From JADJOY01 sp016713535 [NCBI: Deltaproteobacteria bacterium] (GTDB lineage Bacteria > JADJOY01), in the NCBI GenBank assembly GCA_016713535.1, contig JADJOY010000018.1, positions 172,291-236,290 of the forward strand: a DNA stretch of 64,000 bases, written 5' to 3'. Of this stretch, positions 58,033 to 64,000 are shown piece by piece (position 1 is the stretch's first letter; every line of letters starts with the position of its first letter). The translations under genes and the position numbers were made by a program. Under the pieces are notes generated by a model. The model made no database searches. It was not told the origin of the DNA and saw nothing but the letters and a program-made list of their open reading frames with translations.

Positions 58033-58098
58033 TTGCTAGTTATCGCTAGCAAGTTTTGCTATCAACCGCTAGTAAGCTTTGCTGGTAACCACTAGGAA
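58033..58098. promoter_or_regulatory. Array of three 20-bp dyads, 23-bp period (copy 2), before the XRE-glycosidase gene
   Basis: Units 58033-58052, 58056-58075 and 58079-58098, each TTGCT-N10-AGnAA and fitting TTGCTRGYnnnnRCYAGCAA with zero to two mismatches. The last unit ends 14 bases before the ATG at 58113, so bound protein would block the promoter or the ribosome site. The same three-unit, 23-bp design is at 16170-16235. Autoregulation by the adjacent HTH protein is the natural inference. Confidence 0.8.
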
Positions 58099-58112
58099 CG
58101 AGGCGATCTCCG

Positions 58113-59846
58113 ATGTCCAGGAGCCCTGAAAAGGCTGCCGAACCGGCTACTTTCGGCGCCTACGTGCGCACCAAGCGCAAGGGGGCCCATCTCAGCCTCG
58201 AAGAGGTCGCCCACAAGGCGCAGCTCTCCCACCAGTACCTGAGCCAGGTCGAGCGAGACGTCGGTCCGGCCATGCGCCGCGAGCACTGGAGCGCGCTCGT
58301 CGCCGCGATCCCCGGGCTCACGATCGCCGAGCTCGAGCGCTTCGCCGCGCGCACCCGCCCGCTCGAGATCGACCTCACCGAGGCGCCCACCGACTACGTC
58401 GAGCTCGCCGTCGCGGTCGCGGAGCGGGTCCGCAACCGTGACCTCGCGGCCGACGAGCTGGCGGCGTTGGTCGGGCTCGCGTCGCGTGGCGCCCTTGCGC
58501 GGGTGCGCGCCCACGGCCGGGTGGTCGACGCCGCCGGCAACCCGGTGAGCGGCACGGCGTACCTCTACCGCGTCGCGGCTACCCGCGGCTGGGTCGGGAT
58601 CGTCGGCGCGCGCGCCCACGCCGGGCGCATCGCCGGCCCGCTCGACGGCAGCATCGCCGTGCTGACCGATCACCGCGTGGCGCTGCTCGGCGGCAAGGAT
58701 CCGCGTGGCGCCGGCTTCTTCGACGTGCCCGGTGGGCTCACGCCCGGCGTCTACGCCCTCGACGTCCACGCGGCCGGCGGCGGCGAGAGCGCCTGGGCGT
58801 GGCCGCTCGTGGTGAGCGACGGGGTCGGCGCGCAGGACGTGCGGATCGGCGGGCCGAGCGCGGCACCGAGCGGCAGCGGTAGCGGCACGAGCCAGGGCCC
58901 GGCGCTGCCGGCGAACCTGCCGCCGGTCACGCCGCTCGCCAAGCAGTTCACGCCCGGCACGTTCACCGCGAGCTTCTCGTACTACGGCCTCGGCGGGGCG
59001 CCGCTCGAGCGCATCCGCCGTGACCTCGATCGCATCCGCGCGGCGGGCTCCGGCAACGTGCGGGTGTGGGTCGACTGGGAGCGGCCGAGCGAGGCGTCGC
59101 GGATCGTGGACCGCAAGGGCAAGCTGATCGCCGCGCAGGCCAAGAAGCTCGACGCCGCCCTCGACTACGCGGCGACGCTCGGCGTCTCGTTCGACCTCAC
59201 CCTAGAGACGGCGCACTACGACGCCGTGAAGAAGAGCGCCGAGGGCTACGACATCACCAGCCACAAGAACGCGGTGCGGAGCGTGCTCGAGCGGTGGGGC
59301 GCCCACCCGGCGGTGCGAATCATCGACCTCGACAACGAAGCCGAGGTGCGCGGCGCGGGCGGCCACGGCTCACCCGACACCGGCCACACCAGCCCGGCGC
59401 GCTTCGCGGATCTCATGGGAGTGGCGCGCTCGGCGGCGCGGACGTGCCTGGTGGGAGCGTCGTGCTCGTTCTCGATCGACGGGATGCCGAAGGACTACGT
59501 GAACCTCTTCCGCGACACCAAGGGCGAGATCCTGCTGCCGCACTTCGCGCGGGTGAAGGGCTGGGGCGCCGCCGAGGGGCCGAACGCGAAGGCGCTCGCG
59601 AAGGCGCTGCCCGGCATCCTCATCCATCACCAGGAGCCGGCGCGGAACGGGCACTCGACGAGCCCCGCCGAGGGCTGGGAGGCGGGCGAGTTCGAGGCGA
59701 GCTTCAAGAGCGCTCGCGCCGCCGGGTCGGTCGGCTGCTGCTTCCACACCGACGCCGCCTTCGATCTCACCCAGAAAGACGCCTGGGACCAGCTCGACGC
59801 GACCGAGCGCCAGGTCGTCGCCAAGCTCGCCGAGTGGATCCGGTAG
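58113..59846 (+). CDS. XRE-type HTH regulator fused to a glycoside-hydrolase-like TIM barrel
   Basis: 577 aa with no signal peptide or membrane segment, so cytoplasmic. Residues about 14-70 are an XRE helix-turn-helix (FGAYVRTKRKGAHLSLEEVA, KAQLSHQYLSQVERD). A helical stretch and a CarboxypepD_reg-like beta domain follow (RVVDAAGNPVSGTAYLYRV, GAGFFDVPGGLTPGVYALDV, about 133-248), then a Ser/Gly linker. Residues about 280-577 form a clan GH-A-like barrel (NVRVWVDWERPSEASRIVD, LGVSFDLTLETAHYD). Asn408-Glu409 in IIDLDNEAEV and Glu508 in ILIHHQEPARNG sit where acid/base and nucleophile are expected. Likely a sugar-responsive one-component regulator or DNA-binding glycosidase. Dyads 58033-58098 are its probable operators. 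Confidence 0.85.
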   Translation: MSRSPEKAAEPATFGAYVRTKRKGAHLSLEEVAHKAQLSHQYLSQVERDVGPAMRREHWSALVAAIPGLTIAELERFAARTRPLEIDLTEAPTDYVELAVAVAERVRNRDLAADELAALVGLASRGALARVRAHGRVVDAAGNPVSGTAYLYRVAATRGWVGIVGARAHAGRIAGPLDGSIAVLTDHRVALLGGKDPRGAGFFDVPGGLTPGVYALDVHAAGGGESAWAWPLVVSDGVGAQDVRIGGPSAAPSGSGSGTSQGPALPANLPPVTPLAKQFTPGTFTASFSYYGLGGAPLERIRRDLDRIRAAGSGNVRVWVDWERPSEASRIVDRKGKLIAAQAKKLDAALDYAATLGVSFDLTLETAHYDAVKKSAEGYDITSHKNAVRSVLERWGAHPAVRIIDLDNEAEVRGAGGHGSPDTGHTSPARFADLMGVARSAARTCLVGASCSFSIDGMPKDYVNLFRDTKGEILLPHFARVKGWGAAEGPNAKALAKALPGILIHHQEPARNGHSTSPAEGWEAGEFEASFKSARAAGSVGCCFHTDAAFDLTQKDAWDQLDATERQVVAKLAEWIR

Positions 59847-59888
59847 GCCGAGCGATCGCGCGATCGATCGCCGCGGGCGGGGCCGGGC

Positions 59889-59958
59889 CCCGCCCCTACG
59901 GAACGCACCGGCGCACCGCCGATGTGTTCGTCGCGTAGTCCGTGCCCGTAGGGGCGGG
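59889..59958. repeat. 13-bp inverted repeats flanking a 44-nt spacer
   Basis: CCCGCCCCTACGG (59889-59901) and its exact reverse complement CCGTAGGGGCGGG (59946-59958), each embedded in further GC hairpins. A related CCCGCCCCCTACGGG sits at about 16133-16147. Follows the XRE-glycosidase stop. Confidence 0.65.
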
Positions 59959-60041
59959 CCCTGCGCCCGCCCGCGAGCTCACGTCTGCACGGCTGCTGCG
60001 CTGGAGCGCATTACCTCCGTTCGCACGAGGAGGGACGTCCC

Positions 60042-60450
60042 GTGCGCTCGGAATACGTCGATGCGGTGAACGCCGTCCGCTGGGGCTGGTCGCTGTGGCT
60101 CGCACTCCTCGCGCCGGCGGTGCTGATCTGGAGCCACGCGCTGTCACGGCGAAGGTCCTGTGCCGCGTCGATCTCTCGGTTTCTCGTAGCCGTGATCGCG
60201 TTCTACGAGCTAGGCGTGATCCACTCGAACCGAATCCAGACCGCGAAGCTGGCGTACATGCAGACGGACGCGGAGCAGCAGGATTGGGGCACCGACACGT
60301 GGCATGTCTACGCCCCCGTCTTCCTGGTGCCGTACGGGTTGGTGTACTGCTCGCTCCACACGAGCGCGGCGTTCGTGGTGGCGGCGATCCTGAACTGTGT
60401 CCGGCGGGTGGCGCGCCGGCGGCCGGCGCTACCCTGCCGCCGAGGAGTAG
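60042..60450 (+). CDS. Small hypothetical membrane protein, end uncertain
   Basis: About 135 aa with three to four hydrophobic segments (WSLWLALLAPAVLIW, RFLVAVIAFYELGVI, APVFLVPYGLVYC, SAAFVVAAILNCV). The raw frame runs to 61097 through two other genes as Arg-rich nonsense. In the +1 frame a natural stop (TAG 60448-60450) follows the basic end, so a one-base error at about 60400-60440 is likely. No family recognised. Confidence 0.6.
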
Positions 60451-60495
60451 GATGGCGGGCCGGGCGGAGGTCATTCGTGGGTTGGGAGGATCGCC

Positions 60496-60841
60496 ATGCG
60501 CTACCGGGGAAGCTGCCACTGTGGTCGGATCGCGTTCGAGGTCGAGGGCGAGATCGAGGGCTTGCTCGCGTGCAACTGTTCGATCTGCGCGCGCAAGGGC
60601 TCGCTCTTGTGGTTCGTGCCGCGCGAGAAGCTCGAGCTCGACGCCCGAGGACGCAGCCTCGACCTACACGTTCAACAAGCACCTCATCCAGCACCACTTC
60701 TGCCCCACGTGCGGGATCCATCCCTACGCCGACGGCATCGACCCGAAGGGCCAGCGCATGGCGGCGATCAACGCGCGCTGCCTGGAGGACGTGGACCTCG
60801 CCGCGATCCCGGTCCGCAACTTCGATGGCCGCTCGATGTGA
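60496..60841 (+). CDS. GFA-family (S-(hydroxymethyl)glutathione synthase-like) zinc protein, frameshifted
   Basis: Small zinc protein of the GFA/DUF636 family, about 115 aa when repaired. The N-terminal half reads MRYRGSCHCGRIAFEVEGEI and ACNCSICARKGSLLWFVP with the conserved Cys sets. The second half lies in the next frame: STYTFNKHLIQHHFCPTCGI, HPYADG and DFDGRSM-type end (VRNFDGRSM) to the stop at 60839-60841. One base is missing near 60636-60646. Family members are mostly of unproven function despite the name. Confidence 0.82.
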
Positions 60842-60865
60842 GCGGCTCGTGCAAGCGAGGTCCCG

Positions 60866-61174
60866 ATGCTCGAGCTTCGACCGACCTGTGAGCACTGCAA
60901 CGTGGCGCTGCCGCCCGACTCGCGGGCGGCGCGCATCTGCTCGTACGAGTGCACCTTCTGCGCGCACTGCGCAGAGACGCTGCTGCTCGGCGTGTGCCCC
61001 AACTGTGGCGGCGGCTTCACGCCGCGGCCGATCCGCCCGGCGCGCAACTGGCGAGGCGATAACCACCTGGGCCACGATCCGGCGAGCACGAAGGTGAAGC
61101 ACCGTCCCGTCGACCTCGAGGCACACGCGCGCTTCGCCGCCGAGCTCAAGCTCGTCCCGCCGCACGACCGATAG
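60866..61174 (+). CDS. DUF1272 zinc-binding protein
   Basis: 102 aa. The first 55 residues match DUF1272: MLELRPTCEHCNVALPPDSR, ICSYECTFCAHCAE, VCPNCGGGFTPRPIRP, giving four Cys pairs for zinc. A basic C-terminal extension follows. Function unknown. 24 nt after the GFA gene and 18 nt before the acetyltransferase, probably one transcript. Confidence 0.93.
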   Translation: MLELRPTCEHCNVALPPDSRAARICSYECTFCAHCAETLLLGVCPNCGGGFTPRPIRPARNWRGDNHLGHDPASTKVKHRPVDLEAHARFAAELKLVPPHDR

Positions 61175-61192
61175 GAGGACGTGGGAGGCGCC

Positions 61193-61705
61193 ATGCTCAG
61201 GATCCGCCTGGTGAACGCGATCGGTCCCTCGTTGCTCGACGGTCTCGGTGCCTTGCTCACCGACGCCGTCGAAAGCGGTGCGTCGGTGGGCTTCCTGGCC
61301 CCGCTCGAGCACGATACCGCGATGCACTACTGGGCCCACACCGCGACCAGCCTCGGCCGCGACCTGCGCCTGTGGGTCGCCGAACGCGGCAACGACGTGC
61401 TCGGCGCGGTGCAGCTCGCGCTCTGCGAGCGCGAAAACGGCCGCCATCGCGCCGAGGTCCAGAAGCTCTTCGTGCTGCGCAGCGCGCGCGGCCAGGGAGT
61501 CGCGACCCAGCTCATGGCGACGGTCGAGTCGTACGCCCGCGAGCACGGTCGCTCCCTGCTCTTCCTCGACACCCAGGTGGGATCGGCCGCCGAGAAGCTC
61601 TACGCGCACCTCGGCTGGACGAAAGCCGGAGAGATCCCGCGCTATGCGGCGAGCCCGGACGGCGCGCTCCACACCACGGCGTATTTCTGGAAAGACGTCG
61701 TGTAA
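61193..61705 (+). CDS. GNAT-family N-acetyltransferase
   Basis: 170 aa. Acetyl-CoA-binding motif A: LFVLRSARGQGVATQLMATV; motif B LLFLDTQVGSAAEKLYAHLG; N-terminal strands LRLWVAERGNDVLGAVQLAL. Resembles small-molecule acetyltransferases acting on amines; substrate unknown. ATG 61193 has GGAGG four nt upstream; a GTG at 61181 is less well placed. Confidence 0.9.
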   Translation: MLRIRLVNAIGPSLLDGLGALLTDAVESGASVGFLAPLEHDTAMHYWAHTATSLGRDLRLWVAERGNDVLGAVQLALCERENGRHRAEVQKLFVLRSARGQGVATQLMATVESYAREHGRSLLFLDTQVGSAAEKLYAHLGWTKAGEIPRYAASPDGALHTTAYFWKDVV

Positions 61706-61767
61706 CCGAGGTCTTGCCAGCGCTCGATCGTCGTCGCCGGTATCGGCGACGCCACCCAGCTCGGCTC

Positions 61768-61842
61768 GCGCCGCGGGGGACGGACCCCGCGCTACGAGAA
61801 CGACCGTGGAGACGGGGGTTTCATACCCCGTCGCCGGGCCCG
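61768..61842. repeat. Three-stem dispersed repeat, family B copy 3
   Basis: CGCGGGG…CCCCGCG, then GCTACGAG…, then GACGGGG pairing with CCCCGTC and ending CGCCGGGCC. It shares long identical stretches with the copy at 37359-37430, such as CATACCC(C)GTCGCCGGGCC. Between convergent genes. Confidence 0.65.
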
Positions 61843-61865
61843 CCGACCTGCATGGACCGCCGACT

Positions 61866-62294
61866 TCACCGCCCCGGCGGGAGGTAGGTCGCCCAGCAGC
61901 CTTCCATCTCCTGGACGCGCACCGACACGATCCGCACCGGGTAGCTCGCGAGCACCGGGCTCGCCATCCGGTAGAGCTCGAGCGCGATGTTCTCGGCGGT
62001 CGGGTTCGAGTCCATGAGGTAGGGCTTGCCGGCCTTGCAGTACGGGCCGATCGCCGTGATCACCTCGGTGTCGTGGCGGTTGAGCAGGAAGCCATGGTCC
62101 CAGTGGTCGAGGATCCAGCCGTAGATCAGGTCGCGGATCACGTCGAAGTCGATCACGCGCCCGACCTCGTCGAGCTTGTCGCCCTCGACGGTGATCTCGA
62201 TGGCGTAGTTGTGGCCGTGCAGGTCCTTGCACCCGCCCTCGTGGTTCATGAGGCGGTGGCCAGCCGGGAACTCCAGTCTGCGCGTGACTTGCAT
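61866..62294 (-). CDS. queD: 6-pyruvoyl-tetrahydropterin synthase / QueD homologue
   Basis: 142 aa, the usual size. Zinc His13 (PAGHRL), His26 and His28 (DLHGHNY), candidate catalytic Cys22 (GGCKD), and the conserved Glu in TAENIALELY. Acts on dihydroneopterin triphosphate, either as 6-carboxytetrahydropterin synthase in queuosine synthesis or as PTPS; the Cys22-LHGH spacing fits QueD. No other queuosine genes are nearby, so pathway assignment is tentative. ATG 62294. Confidence 0.88.
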   Translation of the reverse strand: MQVTRRLEFPAGHRLMNHEGGCKDLHGHNYAIEITVEGDKLDEVGRVIDFDVIRDLIYGWILDHWDHGFLLNRHDTEVITAIGPYCKAGKPYLMDSNPTAENIALELYRMASPVLASYPVRIVSVRVQEMEGCWATYLPPGR

Positions 62295-62461
62295 CGTGAC
62301 CCTCCGGAGAAGTCCGCAAGGTGTCGCCCGCGGCGGCGGGGAGTCAAGGAGGCCCGGCGCGGGCGCACCGGCCGTGTCCGTTTCTACACGGCGTGTCGAC
62401 TTCCCGACCCGCGGCCCTCCCCGACCGGGCCGGACGGACCCGTACCCACCAACGTTGGCTG

Positions 62462-62476
62462 TGGCATGGACTCTGC
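62462..62476 (+). promoter_or_regulatory. Candidate sigma-54 (-24/-12) promoter
   Basis: TGGCATGGACTCTGC matches TGGCACG-N4-TTGC except at two positions, with the invariant GG and GC spaced correctly. It lies about 70 nt before the L,D-transpeptidase start. By eye only. Confidence 0.35.
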
Positions 62477-62544
62477 TTGAGGCATAGTTTCGCCCTCGAT
62501 CGATCCACGCAGTTCGCTCCTCTCTCGTGCCGGCGGAGATTCCC

Positions 62545-64000
62545 TTGCGCGTGTCTCGAGCTGTTGTCCGAAGTCGTGGTGTTTGGATCCTCGGTGTCCT
62601 CGGCGTCCTCGCCGGGTGCCCGCGCCCGGCCGCGCCGCCGGCCACCAGGCCGGGCGCCGCGCCGGCCAGGCCTCCCGAGGCGGCTGCAGCGGTTCCGACC
62701 ACGCCGTCGCGCTCGACGCTTTCGCTCGCGATCGAGCGCCAGGCGAAGTCCGACGAGCGCACCCCGCCCGAGGTGTTCAACGGCTACGCGGCGCGCGCCT
62801 TCGCGCCCGCCTGGACCACCGCCGCCGGCGAGCTCACGCCGCGCCTCACCACGCTCCTCGAGCAGCTCGATCACGCCCCCGAGCACGGCCTCTCGCCGCG
62901 CCGCATCTCGAGGCGCGGCGCTGCGCCAGGAGATCGCGCTGCTCACCCAGGCGAAGACCAGCCCGGAGGTGGCGATCGAGGGGCTCGCGCGGGTCGATCG
63001 CATGGCGAGCGCCGCGCTCCACCAGTTCGTCGCCGACCTGCACGCAGGGCAGGTGGATCCGCGCGAGCTCGGCTACGCGATCGACGCGAGCGATCGCCGC
63101 GCCGAGGCGGGGTCGCTCTTCGAGGCCGCGCTCGGCGCCCCTCCCGCGGAGCTCGCTGGAGCCATCGCCGCCGCGGAGCCGCGCGGCTTCCTCTACCAGC
63201 GCCTGGTGAACGATCTGGCGCACTACCGCGCGCTCGCCACCCAGCCCAACGTGGTGCCGGTGCGCGGCACGGGGAAGATCGTGCCGGGCGACCGGCACGC
63301 CACGATCCCGGCTCTTCGCACGCTGCTCGCGGCGCTCGGCGATCTGCCCGCCGACGCGCCGCCGCCCCCGCCCAAGCTCGCGAACCTCTACGATCACCCG
63401 CTCGCGGACGCGGTGCGGCGCTTCCAGGCGCGCCACGGGCTCCCCGCCGACGCTGTGATCGGCGCCGGCACCTGGTCCGCGCTCGCGGTGCCGCCGGAGG
63501 TGCGTGCGCGGCAGATCGCGCTCACGATCGAGCGGCTGCGCTGGCTGCCCGAGCTCGGCGACGCGCCGTTCATCCTGGTGAACGTACCGTCGTACCGGCT
63601 GTGGGTGATCCCGTCGGCGATCACCGACGGCGAGCCGGTGCTCACCATGAACGTGGTGGTGGGGCAGGCCCTCGACAAGCAGACACCGCTGCTCGCGAGC
63701 GAGCTCACCAACATCGTGTTCCGGCCCTACTGGAACGTGCCGAAGAGTATCGCCGAGAAGGAGATCGCGCCGTCGCTCGCCAAGGACCCCGAGTACCTCG
63801 CCAAGAACGACATGGAGCTGGTGGCGAGCTGGGGGAGCGATGCCGCCGTCATCCCGTTCGCGCCCGAGCGCATCCCGCAGCTCGCGAGCGGCGCGATCCG
63901 CGTGCGCCAGCGCCCCGGACCGAGGAACTCGCTCGGCGCCATCAAGTTCGTGTTCCCGAACGACGAGAGTGTCTACCTGCACGGTACGCCGATGCAGTCG
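62545..64000 (+). CDS. L,D-transpeptidase (YcbB-like), frameshifted and cut by the window end
   Basis: Peptidoglycan cross-linking enzyme, exported. TTG 62545 (GGAG 7 nt before) or GTG 62551 starts a lipoprotein signal ending LGVLAGC, then a Pro/Ala linker and the scaffold domain (PPEVFNGYAARAFAPAWTTA). At about 62917 an extra base moves the frame. Frame 2 continues LRQEIALLTQAKTSPEVAIE, the scaffold, a peptidoglycan-binding motif (ADAVRRFQARHGLPADAVIG) and the YkuD catalytic domain (ILVNVPSYRLWVI, VVVGQALDKQTPLL, YWNVPKSIAEKEI, VYLHGTP). The SHGC active-site Cys would lie beyond the window. Not a pseudogene by content. Confidence 0.87.
   Translation, partial: MRVSRAVVRSRGVWILGVLGVLAGCPRPAAPPATRPGAAPARPPEAAAAVPTTPSRSTLSLAIERQAKSDERTPPEVFNGYAARAFAPAWTTAAGELTPRLTTLLEQLDHAPEHGLSPRRISRRGAAPGDRAAHPGEDQPGGGDRGARAGRSHGERRAPPVRRRPARRAGGSARARLRDRRERSPRRGGVALRGRARRPSRGARWSHRRRGAARLPLPAPGERSGALPRARHPAQRGAGARHGEDRAGRPARHDPGSSHAARGARRSARRRAAAPAQAREPLRSPARGRGAALPGAPRAPRRRCDRRRHLVRARGAAGGACAADRAHDRAAALAARARRRAVHPGERTVVPAVGDPVGDHRRRAGAHHERGGGAGPRQADTAARERAHQHRVPALLERAEEYRREGDRAVARQGPRVPRQERHGAGGELGERCRRHPVRARAHPAARERRDPRAPAPRTEELARRHQVRVPERRECLPARYADAV

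Noticed and set aside
58033-58098. Plasmid-type iterons or CRISPR repeats
   Set aside because: Units are dyads with no spacers between them, and no rep or cas gene is nearby; operator array fits better.

Overview
The window is GC-rich, densely coded chromosomal DNA from a Gram-negative bacterium. Evidence includes outer-membrane and lipoprotein genes, a PilT-type ATPase, MopE-type and DUF4215-type cysteine-rich surface proteins, and a candidate sigma-54 promoter. These fit Myxococcota or a neighbouring uncultured delta-proteobacterial-type lineage, but there is no marker gene here that settles it. I saw no tRNA, rRNA, CRISPR array, insertion sequence or prophage.

Layout. Positions 1-13316 are a tight + strand run: an MscS channel (5' end outside the window), malQ, glgB, a Ca2+-type P-ATPase, a TPP enzyme, an SDR epimerase and an M28 peptidase, several joined by ATGA or TGATG overlaps. 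Positions 13380-18535 hold a response regulator, a methyltransferase, a decayed secreted-protein gene, groES and typA. Positions 18711-24362 hold a GH5 glycosidase, pilT, a split PMT-type glycosyltransferase and a cupin. Positions 24778-28448 are a three-gene block of exported proteins. Positions 28512-36810 are - strand: molybdopterin oxidoreductase, acyl-CoA ligase, AsmA-like protein, a GHL15-like lipoprotein and a DUF481 protein. Positions 36955-44805 carry a carbamoyltransferase, a 54-residue DUF5989 protein and an SxtJ-SGNH fusion, interrupted by four + strand genes. Positions 44876-54623 hold an Eco57I-type DNA methyltransferase, a split transketolase, an SDR, a polytopic protein and a zinc-finger/lexA operon. 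Positions 54660-64000 hold GDPD, FmdB-type zinc ribbon, a polyglycine metallopeptidase lipoprotein, an XRE regulator fused to a glycosidase-like barrel, small enzymes, a QueD/PTPS homologue and an L,D-transpeptidase cut by the window end.

The most unusual signal is a pair of arrays, each of three 20-bp dyads (idealised TTGCTRGYnnnnRCYAGCAA) at an exact 23-bp period. One lies 15 bp before the XRE-glycosidase gene. The other lies 42 kb away, upstream of the decayed secreted-protein gene and next to the groES terminator. I read them as operators of a cytoplasmic, sugar-fold one-component regulator; this is inference.

Two technical or evolutionary themes cut across the window. First, eight or more genes are broken by single-base shifts, several in homopolymers (lexA A6/T6, P-ATPase G6), with the rest of the conserved protein intact in the next frame. 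This pattern fits assembly or sequencing indels better than true decay. Second, intergenic spaces carry families of dispersed GC-rich palindromes, some in REP/BIME-like head-to-head pairs.
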